From Microstegium vimineum (Eukaryota; Streptophyta; Magnoliopsida; Poales; Poaceae), in the NCBI GenBank assembly GCA_022036555.1, contig CM039129.1:37354051-37418050 (forward strand): 64,000 nucleotides of DNA. The letters are read 5' to 3'. The notes beneath the pieces are model-generated. The model did no database searches and had not been told where the DNA came from. It was given only the letters and a program-made list of their open reading frames with translations. A program made the translations under genes and the position numbers. Numbering within the stretch: the stretch's first letter is position 1; every line of letters begins with the position of its first letter. Of this stretch, positions 10,806 to 22,277 are shown in pieces.

Positions 10806-11730
10806 CTACTGAACGCCCTCCAGTAGCTCATGGGCTCCAGCTGCATCTACCTGTAGGCCTTCATTAACAATCTGATCCACACAAGCCCCAGCTAGCTCCC
10901 ACATACCCAAAGCAACAGCGGCCTGTAGAAAAGAATAATACAGGTAGACGTAGTCACGTACACGGTTGCAAGTGATCCATGATGAAACTGAAAAAAACTT
11001 TTTTTAGAAATGACCATAAAAGCTTTGCCGCGATTTTTAAACGAAGAAACGGCAAGTGCATCCCTAGTTATTATAAAACTGAGTCCAAAAACCATATAAC
11101 TGAAGAGAGAGTGTATCACTCATCTTACACCCAACTTTAATACAACAATTACACAACTATCCAAACTCACGCCGCTACCTGCTCCAACTTGGTCAAATCG
11201 ACCAAACTAACAACTCAAAACAACCAGCAAAGAACTGAAGAAACACGAAGACCTACCGAGCATCACCAAGGACAGACAGTAAGGCGCAACCATAGAACTG
11301 GAGCTACTGTAAATATTGATCATGTATATATATATATATGCATGTTGGTATTGTTAGCTTGTTATTATATTACATACCTGGGCGATCTGAACCAAGGAGG
11401 TTAGGTCACGCTTCGTGACAAACGCACGCGTGAATGCCTCCATCTGATTCTCTACGGTGATGCCCCTATTAGTGATCACACCGGTGGCTTGCGCGTCCAA
11501 GGTGGTGACGTCGATCACAATCCTGCCCTCCTCATCCCTCTTCGGTCGCCTAGGAAGTCTCAGAATCTTGTCACTCTACCTGACATAGTGCACGAGGTCG
11601 TCCATGGCTTGCTTGGACTCGATGGGCAACAAAATTTGTTCTTTCTGGTGGAGAAGTGGCAACCAGGTGGATTCGATGTCGAAGATGTCGTCGTTTTCGG
11701 CGTGAACCCTTACCATCGACATCTCTCCTC
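10806..11730 (-). pseudogene. Unrecognised spliced gene, interrupted by one in-frame TAG
   Basis: Two GC-rich blocks on the minus strand read as exons. The upstream one runs 11730 (acceptor TTTGTAG) or from ATG at 11722 to 11378 (donor CAG/GTATG); the downstream one runs 10922 (acceptor TTCTACAG) to a stop at 10806-10808. The join is in phase, giving about 154 codons. The frame is open except for a TAG at 11576-11578 (codon 49), after which the same frame continues with a charged segment (ILRLPRRPKRDEEGRIVIDV) and ends in a helical stretch (VALGMWELAGACVDQIVNEG). I do not recognise the family. The TAG overlaps a donor-like CAG/GTAGAG, so an alternative splice could skip it. Upstream exons may exist. 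Confidence 0.45.
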
Positions 11731-12534
11731 CTACAAATTGAAATGGTGAGGACTGAGGACTTAATAACCAACATGTCGAAGCAAACACACATGGTCCAGT
11801 ACTATGCAGTGATAAATTAAACTTGCTCAAGATGTTGCATAAGCAAAACATACATAAACAGTCGATCAATTGCAGCAGACAAGCAACGACAGGTATGTAA
11901 CTTGAAACACTAGTCTTCAGACGGGATTGAAGACAATGTGCTCACAAACAAAATGCAGTTGTAGAGGACATTGATTCAACCCCCTGCCCAAGATCGTCAA
12001 TGTGACATTGTGATTTCAAATTATAAATTGAAAGTTGCATGTATATTACTGTCACCCAAAATCCTACTAATGGACTACACTGAAATTACAAACTTGCAGC
12101 AAAATGACATAGATGGACCATGCATTGTTAATTCTTATTACAAAGCAGTGTTGTGGAGAGAAGGCAGGAGCAATGCTCCTAGAACATGTATCTGTACTGT
12201 ACATGGCAGACACAAAAACAACTAAACACTAATAAATGCTGAACCATGCCTAAAATACTCACATATATACAAGCAAGGGAAACAAGAAGGTAGTTTTGTG
12301 GAGCATAGGCGAGTACCTTTTATCCTTATTCCTAGCTTTGATCCATGTACCCAGAAATTTTTAGCATAATCCACTAAACCAAATTGTTTCTTGTGTGTAT
12401 TGTTTCTTGTGTGTTTGAGTTGAGTAATTTGGTCGGTGACATATTTAATCTTTTCCTTACTTGTACTCATTTTGTATAAGCATAGACATATAGCAATGGA
12501 TAACTCATTCTATCACTTTTCATGGCATCAAACT
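11731..12534. other. Spacer without recognisable genes
   Basis: Short frames (for example 11971-12225, 12222-12470) show no domain, no codon bias and no splice context. May hold upstream exons of the minus-strand gene that ends at 10806, but none could be supported. Confidence 0.4.
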
Positions 12535-12539
12535 ATATT

Positions 12540-12907
12540 TGTTATGTTGATGGTATTTTGAGATAAATATGTTTTATGCTTTGCCAAGAGCTTGAGAGAT
12601 TGAGGGAGACTAAAATTATTTCTTCATTATTCCTTGCTTGCCCCCAAATGACAGACGTGCCTCTCTTTATATAGAGAGGAGATCAACCTTAAACATAACT
12701 TGGTGGCTAAGCACCCTTGACCTAACTTGACGACTAAGCTATTGACTCTTGGGCCTATTGGGCCGGCGACAACCTGTTGGCTGCCCATGACATCTCCCCA
12801 ACCCTCAGAGACCCAGCTCGCCCTCGAGCTAGATAGCTTGATCGGCCCTGCCTTGGGCCTATTGGGCCTGTGGCAGCCCAGTGTCAACCTGTGGGCTGCC
12901 CATGACA
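12540..12907 (-). repeat. Solo LTR (minus orientation)
   Basis: On the minus strand it begins TGTCATGGGCAGCCC and ends CATCAACATAACA, with a TATA box (TCTCTATATAAAGAG) at about 12660-12674. Flanks are ATATT (12535-12539) and ATCTT (12908-12912), a four-of-five target duplication. An internal duplication repeats the CCTATTGGGCC...CTGCCCATGACA stretch about 112 bp apart. No internal retroelement sequence adjoins it, so it is most simply a solo LTR; the strand-opposite Copia interior to the right is a different element. Confidence 0.65.
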
Positions 12908-12952
12908 ATCTTTCTCCTCGTTTTCTCTCTTCATGCTTCTCTCTTTCTTAGC

Positions 12953-13515
12953 ATGGGTCAGCAGCCACAAGTAGATGTTGCTGCCAATACTATTGGAACC
13001 ATTGCTATTGCTCTTTCCTAGTTAGCCATGTTGCTGCTCTAGCAGCCATCAACGACCGCTCTCATATCCCTTTTATTCTATGATTTGGCCTTCCAAGTAT
13101 AGCGGATGGTGTGAGCTTTTCCATAGTCTTCTGGGCAAATTCAGTGTCATGCATTATATTGATGGCATTATTGCACCAGACCCTCATACTCATGCTTGGA
13201 CAACAACTGGTGCACTCCCTCGTTAACTCCTCTGTTTCAAAGGAGTCCTTCAATAGCATTCTCACGCTGGATGCCATGGCTCATGCCATCTGGATTGCTA
13301 TCGAGGAGCTCTTCTGTGATAACAATAGGTCAAGTGGTGTTGTCAAACAAATTCACATAAAGTACTATGTTGTGAAAGATAAAGTATGGGATCATGTTAT
13401 AAGTCTTGAGCACAGAAGAACTGAAAAGATGCTCACGGATCCACTTACAAAAGGCTTACTACCCAGCGTGTTTAGAGAACACGTAGCCGACATGGGTTTA
13501 AGGGAAAACCTATGA
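12953..13515 (+). pseudogene. Copia gag fused to RNase H tail by internal deletion
   Basis: The left part reads as the N-terminal half of a Copia gag (start MGQQPQVDVAANTIGTIA, then the TLDAMAHAIWIAIEELFCDN motif at 13261-13323), broken by stops and frameshifts. It then jumps at about 13325-13340 into the C-terminal end of RNase H (KYYVVKDKVWDHVISLEH...LTDPLTKGL...FREHVADMGL), ending in a stop at 13513-13515. Protease, integrase and reverse transcriptase are missing, so several kb were deleted. The joint leaves one continuous frame from 13111 to 13515 by chance. Not functional. Confidence 0.8.
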
Positions 13516-13704
13516 ATCCTAGACAATTAAAGGCCCAAAGTTAAAGTATATGTTCTAGATCAGAGATGTGCATTGTAGCTGTTAAGTTTATCAGCGATTA
13601 AAAAGTGACGATGAGGTATGCTCTATGTATTAATCTGTGAAGGAATATGGAAAGAGTAAATGTGAATAATGTTTGAAAGTATAAGGTGAGATAAAGGGAG
13701 AGAA

Positions 13705-14086
13705 TGTTAGATTGATCTCTCAACTATTAGGCCCAACGACCTTTTGGGCCTTGAACTCGCGCCCTGATCGGGGGCTCCCAACCCTACATGGTTGGTGACC
13801 CCCGTCACATTGCATTATATAAAGAGGTGGGGGAGATGGCTCGAGGTACGAGGTTTCACGCCAAGCTACAGTACCCACCTACAAACCCTAGATCCAATTT
13901 ACAAAGGGGCGCAACCAGTGATGGGAAGCTCCACCACCAGTGCACTGCACTGCTGGACTTCACCGGCCTCTTCCCCGACCTTTACCTCCATCCCTCACTG
14001 TCTCTCTCGTATCTCTCTCTCTGTTCATCGTAACAAGGTTGTATCTCCACTAGATGCTAGACCTAGGTGTTCCTAGGCTTCTAACA
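13705..14086 (+). repeat. 3' LTR of the deleted Copia element
   Basis: Begins TGTTAGATTGATC right after a purine-rich tract (GATAAAGGGAGAGAA) and ends GGCTTCTAACA, giving TGTTAG...CTAACA inverted ends and 382 bp. A TATA box TTATATAAAG is at about 13814-13823. No matching 5' LTR is visible upstream of 12953, so the element is truncated on that side as well. Confidence 0.75.
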
Positions 14087-14214
14087 ACAACTCCAGTGCA
14101 TATGCTAGCAGATTTGTTCATATTTTACTCATGCTGATATTTCCACTTAGCAAAAGTCGTATCTCGTACGTTAGAAATGCTCAATTTAAGTTTCAAGAAT
14201 GATTTGATCTTTCA

Positions 14215-16330
14215 TGCTGGTGGGTGACAGGACCGTTGACCTTGGATGGAACGGGTCCACCAAGCCGGATGGAAACATTTATCTGGTCAAAGCACCAATG
14301 ATCTAAACCTCTGTGAATGGGCTCTTCGAGTAAGTGGAGGTACCACCCAGGCCCATAAAATGGAATTCAGAGTCTAAATTTTATATTTTATTAATAATCT
14401 TTAAAATAAAATAAATTCAGAGTTAACATTTTAAGAAAGAACAATGCAGTTGGTCACAAAGTTCAACACGATTAAATTAAAAAGGCTATGATTTGGAATT
14501 TGCCAATTTAGAGATGTTGATTGAACGAGTCTGACCCGACAAACAATGGACGATTTGAGCCATTCGGAATTCCAAGTGGATCTTCCAAGCAAGCAAGTAG
14601 TCTGTTTTCTGTGCACGATGGGTGATAGTCAAATACTTCTCTTCTTTGTACTTACGTTTTGAACACGAATGAAATTGGAATATCGCTTGTAAAGATTAAT
14701 AAAAAGAATATCACTTGTACTAATATTTATACTGGATTTTTTTGAGGGATTAGCAGGAATTGTTTATATTGGAAAACTAAAAATCATATACATAATATTT
14801 CCTAAAAAAAGTTGCTTTTTTGAATGTTTTTTTTTTCAAAATCAACCGGTATGAAAATTTTGAAACATGTGTTAATAGGGAAGAGTAAAACACAAGAACA
14901 TAAAAATATTATCAAGCAATAACAAATAAAATAATAAACCACTTCACACACACAAGAAACGACAACAAGACAACCAAACATACTTTTCTTCACTCCATTA
15001 ATGTCTACGCCAACATATCGGGAGATGTACATTTTAGCAAAACAAATGGATTATGTAAATACTACTCCCAGTATGAATTATTTGACCTGGTTAAAGTTAC
15101 ATTTGTTTTTTTGTTATCATGCCAATGTTTAGTAACTTTAGATGTTTATTCTAAGATACGGCCGACCCAGTTTTGGCTTTGTATAATATATAATATGGTT
15201 GACGAATGTCGTACTAAAATTCAAAGTCAACGTTTAAGGAATCAACAGCTATCCACCCCCACCCGGCCTAAGAGTTCCAACACGGAAGGTTATGATTTGG
15301 AGCAGTTGAGGCATATCCTATCATTTGTGTCAGATGCAAATGAAGCATGCATATGACGTGTTTTTTGAATGAAGCGGATAGATGGATGAGCATGCCTACG
15401 TGGCATGCCATTTATTTGGACCATCTTTAATCATATACAGCGTGTGAGAGATCAATATTGATGAAGACCGTGATGATTAACAACGTATATCTACAAGGGA
15501 TGCATCATGTGACATCAGAATGACAATAGAATGGAGGTGATGAACTGATGATGCTTAACAGCATGTTTGCAAAGAGGTCATTTTGGTCATCCGGAAACTG
15601 ACCACCACCAGGCACCAGACACACACATCTCTGCTAGTACTGCAACTGTGTGGCTGGCAGAATTATGTGAATGTAATCAAATCAAACAATGCTGATGGAA
15701 TCGCGATCACATACACGTAGTGCCCCTTTAGTTCACGTGCATATCATGGTCTGACTGATGTGAGAGGTCTGCTTGAATAGATATAGATTAGGGCAAAGTT
15801 TGACATTTAGACTTGACATATCTAATTTTGTCAAAAAAACTAAAAAACTGGTGGCCAACAATTTGACATTTGGGCTTGATATTTTTGTCAAAGTTGCAAA
15901 TAAGAGCCCGCACTTAGCAATTTGGAGACCTTGAAAATGGGGAGACAATTTTTTTTCCTTCTTTTTTTCACGGCTTAACACTAGGCGACGTCCTTTTTTT
16001 GTTCATTTTTTTCCTTCCTTTTTTCACGGTGGAAGGCGGCGGCTTTTTTTTCCTTCCTTTTTTTCCCGTTTTTGCCAAGTCATTATGGAGAACTATTGGA
16101 GATTACATATTTTTTGCTTTGGCATATCCATTTCAGAGTTGACAAATTCCATGTTTTACCAAACCAAAATTGTCAAACTGTTGGAGTTGCTCTTACTCAT
16201 CAATTCATCGGTGCTTCTTTAGTAGAACTTTTCTTGAGGGGCTCCTTTTTCTGGAGGAGATCCTTTGGAGAAGCAGAAGCCGTGGCTCTTTTGCTTTTTA
16301 TTACTGAAAAAATAGTTTTTTTTAAAAAAA
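14215..16330. repeat. Duplicated spacer block, copy B
   Basis: Counterpart of 7730-9490 in the same orientation, about 6.5 kb away. It contains module copy B at 15140-15745 and ends with the TCATCAATTC...GGTGCTT...GGGGCTC segment also found at 9396-9450. A 402-bp MITE at 15791-16192 is present here but not in copy A. Confidence 0.75.
15791..16192. mobile_element. Tourist-like MITE with empty-site evidence
   Basis: Ends GGGCAAAGTTTGAC and the complement of GTTTGACAGTTGGAGTTGCTC form loose inverted repeats, flanked by TTA (15788-15790, 16193-16195). Copy A of the surrounding duplication has an uninterrupted GATTACTCC at the same place (about 9387), which fixes both borders and the single TTA target. 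No coding capacity. Confidence 0.75.
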
Positions 16331-17500
16331 AAACGTTTAGCATCACCCTGTGAAGGAGCCAGCCGGAGCAAGAAGCTGCAGCTGCAGGTGCCAGGTATCC
16401 CTTCTGTTCCTGTCTTTCACCAAAGCTGAAAGTTGCACGCTGAGGAAAGTGGATAGAAAGCACCTCTCCTTCACGTTCATGCGGATTCGGTCGATCTTTG
16501 ACTTCCATGGACGCCCGCCCCCCTATCTCCACCATTTCAGAATCAAACGTGAGACTTTGACTTCCGACTTGCATCAGCAAGCAGACATACCTATCCCCAA
16601 TTCCCCATCCCAGAAGCCTCCAGCCTTTGCTTTTTCTTCAAGCCATGGATCCGGATGACAATTGTCGTTTCCCACTTCCCGGACTGTAATCCTAACCTTG
16701 ACACTGTTTTGTTTCATCATTACGAGGTAGAGCGTGCTTATCGTAGCAAAAGAAAAGGAAGGAAATGAACGAATTCGACGAAAAATACTTGCTTTGCTGA
16801 ATGCGGAAGCCTGAATGTTTTGATGAAAAGTACTTGAATTACTTTCTTTCAACTTATTTTCTTTTACAAAACAGTATTCAATCGGCTAGAATCAACCTGT
16901 TTGCGTACCATGCATGCCTGTTGGGTCCTGGGCCCACATCTCTGCAACTAACCCCCCATACGGATACGGCTGCCGCCACCATTGACCAGCTCTCCCCAGT
17001 CCGATGAGATGTTGCATATCAAAAAATGATGGCCATGAAAGTCCGATTGCAGATGCATAGAATTGACTCACTACTCCAGCAAAACTCTTTTCCAAGTTCC
17101 ATAATACCATGTCCAATTGTCTCCAAATTTTCAAGAAAGCAAGTCCAACATTTGGATTCTACCATTCCGTAACCTTGGATTGGATCCCATCTCTGCACCC
17201 AACACCATTTCAGGGTCTGGACTCTCGAATCAGGATACTAGTTTTTTCCCCCTCTAATCCAGTCTGCCTGGCCTACGGTACGGACACGGTGATTTTTTTT
17301 AATCCTGGCTCTGTTGCCTTCAGATTCTGGTGAGGAGTCCTCTGCCCACAAAACAAAGGCACAGTCTCCCTGAAAAGAACAACGCAGCTGTGACTTTTCA
17401 GGACACGAGTGATGCGTACAAAACCATCGCTGTTAGTATTAATCGCACTAGCTGCTGTACTTAATTAGGAGCTGGAGCTGCGTAGCTTTCTATCGGCGAG
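16331..17500. other. 5' flank of the GH79 gene
   Basis: No gene supported; frames at 16350-16658 and 17109-17333 look like chance. The stretch precedes the leader exon of the heparanase-like gene and presumably contains its promoter; no clear TATA box was found. Confidence 0.35.
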
Positions 17501-18729
17501 GGAGTAGCTTGGAAGGGAGGGAGTAGATACACACTACAGTACAAAGCGAAGCGGCAACTACCGCCGAGATTTCCTCAAGAATCTTCAGCCTCTTCTTCCC
17601 CGCACTCTTTATCCACTAGCGCGAGCTGCGCGCGATCATAAAAAGACACCCTCCGCGTCTGATTCCAGCTGACGGGGCCTGGGACTGCGGCGAAAGACTC
17701 GAGCTTTTTCTTGATTTGCCCTGCCGCCCGCCGTCTGCATTGGGAGGTCCTGTTCTTGGACGTTATTGGGAGCACCTCTGACTGAGCCGCCTCGCGGGCG
17801 TTCTTGGGCTCGTTGCGGCTGTTCAGGTAATGATGACCTTCCCCCCCCCCCCCCCCCCCGGCTCGCTTGGATTTCAGCTGTATTCACTCGGTTCATCAGT
17901 AGATAAAATCCGTAACGACTTGCCGCGGGCGTGGGGTGGTTTGGATGTAGCGCGGCTGCGCTGTTTCAGTTCATGGTTGGATTTTGTTCAGTTGATTGTT
18001 GGGAGGGGAGAGAGTTTTGTGTAATTCCATGCACCAATTGGAGTTTTCTTAGAGGATTCAGCTGCGTTCTCTTGTGGATGAAACCTCATTCCTCAGTTTC
18101 CTTCTATGCGAGTCTCGTTCGATTTGGATGAGGAGCTGCAGGTTTCTTTCCCATCTCAGAGAGCAAAGTACAATGTCACGGGGCCTTTGCTGGCAATTCG
18201 ACAGAAGCATTTTGTGAATCTGAGTGCTTTTGCTTCTCTATTCTACTGATGAAATGAAATTCGCCTTTCTCAGAGAAAAGGAAAAATGTTTTTCTGCACA
18301 TGAAGATATTTTTTTAGAAAAGAGAATATATATTAAATATTCTAGCCTCTGTATTGATCGATACATGTAGATGTAGATATTCCTTTACATGAAGATGAGC
18401 TTATCTTGACCCTATTTGCTAAAATGTAGATATTTCAAGGTGACTTAGTGCCATAGGTCGAATCATATAGCTTCATGATTGAGACATGAACAAAGTGGTC
18501 TACTTAAATAAAGATAGCTGAACAGTTCCACATACTGAATTCTGACCTCTTAAAAGAAGAACAGATAATATGACAAAGTTGAAACGGCAGGAGTCACTTT
18601 CAGCTTTACTAATGGAGTAGAAATTAGACCTTTCCCCACCAACTATTTCCCATATTTATAATAACTCAGAGCCATTCTAATCGTGAAGTGTCCTTTTGGT
18701 TGATCCCACTATTTGCAGGTTCTGGAAGC
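17501..18729 (+). promoter_or_regulatory. Leader exon and 5'-UTR intron of the GH79 gene
   Basis: A leader exon ends at 17826 with donor GTTCAG/GTAATG, and the coding exon starts at 18719 after CTATTTGCAG, so the leader intron is 892 bp and splices 11 bp before the ATG. The transcription start is not determined. The intron carries a 19-base run of C at 17841-17859, just after the donor. Confidence 0.6.
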
Positions 18730-21490
18730 ATGAGGTTATGGTCTCTCTTTCTCTTGCCTCTGCTCTGTCTGCCTGCGCGGGTTCGATCAGAGGATTACTC
18801 GGATGTAACTGTCATTGTTCGAGGTTCTGAGACCATTGCTTCGACCAGTGGCGAGTTCGTTTGTGCCACCATTGATTGGTGGCCTCCAGAGAAGTGTAAC
18901 TATGACCAGTGCCCGTGGGCAAGGGCTTCTGTCTTAAATTTGGTGAGTTCCCAAAACAGTTTTATCATGTGATTGGTACTGGCGAAAACTAATTTTTTTG
19001 GTTCTTTTGTGAATTTTCCCAGGATTTGACTAATCCTTTGTTGGCTAAAGCTATCCAAGGTGAATATCTTTAATTACTTAATCGAGTGATTCTAAAACAT
19101 TCAGCGGTGAACTCACATATGGAAATCATTCTTAAACAACCTGAATTTAGGAGGTAAAACATTGGTAGAGTGTACCCTAACATCTAATGTATGATTGATC
19201 TACTGCTAAAATGTACCATTCGGTAGTCAATGCTATGTTTATTTACCAAGCCACAAAATAAATAAATAAAAACTATTCTTTTCCATAATATGATGACTCA
19301 GCATATTTCCATCATGAATTTATTCCTTTTTTCACTTGTTCTTGTAGCCTTTAGTCCACTACGAATCAGAGTTGGAGGCTCCTTACAAGATCAAGTGTTA
19401 TATGGCACACCAAATTTAGGATCGCCATGCGACCCATTTACAAAGGTTTCAAGTGGCCTTTTTGGGTTTTCTCAAGGATGCATAACCTTGGAAAGATGGG
19501 ATGATATTAATGATCTGTTCCTGAATACTGGGTGATTCCTGCCTTCTATAATTGTTTATTTATCTCTCTCTGCATTTTTTTGAAGAGGTTTACTATAGTA
19601 TAGATTGTTGGTACCAAATGGTGTAACCTATTCTTTCCATAAACCTACATCAAGAATATCCATATTCTTTTCCTTTGAAATAGCATATTATTTCACATAT
19701 CTGTTTCCTAATTCTACATTATTTTCTCCCTTCAGTGCAGTTGTAACATTTGGTCTCAACGCGCTTCAAGGACGACAGCAGACAAGAAAAGGTGTTTGGG
19801 GTGGTCCCTGGAATTCTAGCAATGCTCGAGAATTCATTGAATATACTGTTTCAAAGAACTATCCTATAGATTCTTGGGAATTTGGTAATGCAATGTTATA
19901 AAATTCTTGTTTAATGCTCTTGGAGTTGGGAATGTATTGTATTCATGTAATGCTTATATAAGATGATGGGTTTGTGTCATAGGTAATGAATTGAGTGGAA
20001 GCGGAATTGGTGCGAGTGTGGCAGCTGAACAATATGGAAAAGACCTAGTTGAACTTCAAACCATCATCAACGAGTTATATGGAGATTCCAGCAAACCACT
20101 GGTTGTAGCCCCAGGAGGATTTTATGACCAAAAATGGTTTGCTGAGCTTCTCGAGGTCTCCGGGCCAAATGTTCTCAACGCAATGACTCATCATATTTAC
20201 AATCTTGGTGCTGGTGAGTCCTTTCCGGATATAATTCTTGCTTTAGTCCTTGAGGAATTTTTGTTTTATGTCTTGCATCGAGGGGACACAATTGTGCTAA
20301 CTTCAATCTTGATTAGGTAATGATCCACAAGTTCCAAACAGAATTTTGAACCCACAGTATCTGAGCCGGACTTCCGATACATTCAGAAGTCTCCAACTCA
20401 CCATACAACGCCATGGACCGTGGTCTGCTCCATGGGTTGGCGAATCTGGTGGTGCATATAATAGTGGCAGCCGACTCATATCCAATACTTTTCTCAATAG
20501 CTTCTGGTAATCACTTGTCAGATGAAAAAATACCCACATCTTTACCATCATTATTTTTTAATCATTCTCACCTCTGCGTTTCCACCAGGTATCTTGATCA
20601 GCTGGGTCAGTCAGCAAAGTATGACACCAAGGTTTATTGTAGACAGACGCTGATTGGTGGCAATTACGGTCTTCTTGACACCGACACTTTTGTACCAAAC
20701 CCAGATTACTACAGGCAAGTCTATGTACCAAATATGCTGCTACAAACTTGATTTACTAATTCCATATGCATTGGACTAAACCATATAGTATCTATTCAGT
20801 GCCTTGCTGTGGCATCGGCTCATGGGGACGGGTGTTCTTTCCATAGACATCAGTGGTTCTTCGTACTTGCGTGCCTATGTGCATTGTGCAAAGCAAAAGG
20901 TAGAGGTCTACCCTAAGATGTCCTCTTAGAAACACAATGTTCATTACTCAATGATTGCTTACACAAGCTTAACTAATTGAAACAAATATTGAAATCTTAG
21001 TGCTCAACTGCAGTTATGTCATCCTTTTACCTTAGCTTTATGGGATTTCAAATTAACAGATGGCTGATTCTTGGCTTTCAAAATATTCCTACTACAGGGT
21101 GGTGTTGCTCTTCTCTTGCTGAACCTGCACCGAACCATGGGCTTCATGGTTTCAGTCAGGAACGACCTAAATGTCAATCTTGCAGAAGGGCAAGGGATCC
21201 GAAGGGACAATGCCTTTGTCCATGGCCTGAAAAGAACAGTTTCTTGGGTCGGGAGCAAAGCCTCCGATGGCTTTTCTAAGAGGGAAGAGTACCATCTCTC
21301 AGCGAAAGATGGGAACCCTTTTGCCCGGACCATGCTGCTGAATGGAGTTCCTCTTGAGCTCACTGAAGATGGTGACATCCCTCCATTATATCCGGTGGAA
21401 GTTTCAGTTAACTCACCAATCTATGTTGCTCCTCTGACCATTGTGTTTGTCGTCTTCCCTGACTTTGAGGCTGAAGCTTGTGGCCGATGA
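18730..21490 (+). CDS. Heparanase-like protein, GH79 beta-glucuronidase
   Basis: Coding exons: 18730-18942, 19023-19059, 19348-19531, 19736-19884, 19983-20213, 20317-20506, 20589-20714, 20800-20899, 21098-21490. They join in phase to 540 residues, the usual length for plant heparanase-like proteins. Residues 1-20 are a signal peptide (LWSLFLLPLLCLPA core), so the product is secreted or enters the endomembrane system. GH79 landmarks: RIRVGGS early, the acid/base glutamate in WEFGNE (Glu197) and the nucleophile in WVGESGG (Glu314), both present. Plant members hydrolyse glucuronic acid from arabinogalactan proteins, and one from flavonoid glucuronides. Intron 7 (20715-20799) uses a GC donor (CAG/GCAAGT). 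No frameshift or stop, so the gene appears functional. Confidence 0.95.
20715..20799 (+). other. GC-AG intron in the GH79 gene
   Basis: Donor is TACAG/GCAAGT and acceptor CTATTCAG. The only in-phase join that keeps the conserved S-A-L-L-W-H-R stretch uses GC rather than GT. GC-AG introns are a minor but accepted class. Confidence 0.85.
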
Positions 21491-22277
21491 TCAACTGTAG
21501 TTTTGAGATAGAATATCACGAGGTTTTCTGATTATATATAATAGAGATTTCTGAAGAACAAGGTCACTGTAAAGATGTGTTCACTTTCTGATTTGTGCCC
21601 CAATTGGGCCATCTACATTTTCCCAATGAATATAGTCTCCAGGTGATGTTATACTGAATTACTGATCAATGCCTCGTCATTGTACTTTGTACAGTTCATC
21701 ATCACAGAAAAGAATTGTCCAGCATCAACCAAATTCCAGAGGAAACCGTGCCATGGAACTAGCTGATGTGCGAGTCAATTGCGTCTTGTTCAGAGCTGTA
21801 TTGATCGTTCCACTGACTAAAATAAGTTAAATCCGTGCTTTTCTTTGTAAAAAAATGTTGATTCAAATGGAATTCACACATACAAGGTAACAAGTATACA
21901 AGGTTTGCTTTGCATAAGCAAAATCCATGCTTTTCACATGGTGAACTGTGTATACTCTTCATCAATTACAATAATGATGGGACTACCATCAATTCAACTT
22001 ATACTGCTCCATCAAATACAAAAGAACCATCCTAAACAATATCGTAACTTCATGAGCTATGATACAAATGGAATCAATTAAAGGAAAAGGGTCCTAGAAT
22101 AAATGGGGAAAAATAACATTTCCTTTCTGTTCATTGAATATTCTCCATCAGCGCATGTAACCATGTGAGGGGATTACTGACCTCCCCGGTTACCCTTCAT
22201 AAACTCTGCTGTTGATCTCCAAAATAACGAATTTAATTTCACTTACTATATGCTTTTATTTATATTGTCACGACAAT
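21491..22277. other. Convergent 3' UTR interval
   Basis: Lies between the stop codons of the plus-strand GH79 gene and the minus-strand GAUT gene, so it should hold both 3' UTRs. Candidate poly(A) signals are AATGAATA near 21635 (plus) and AT-rich stretches around 21960-22050 (minus). No other gene is seen. Confidence 0.5.
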
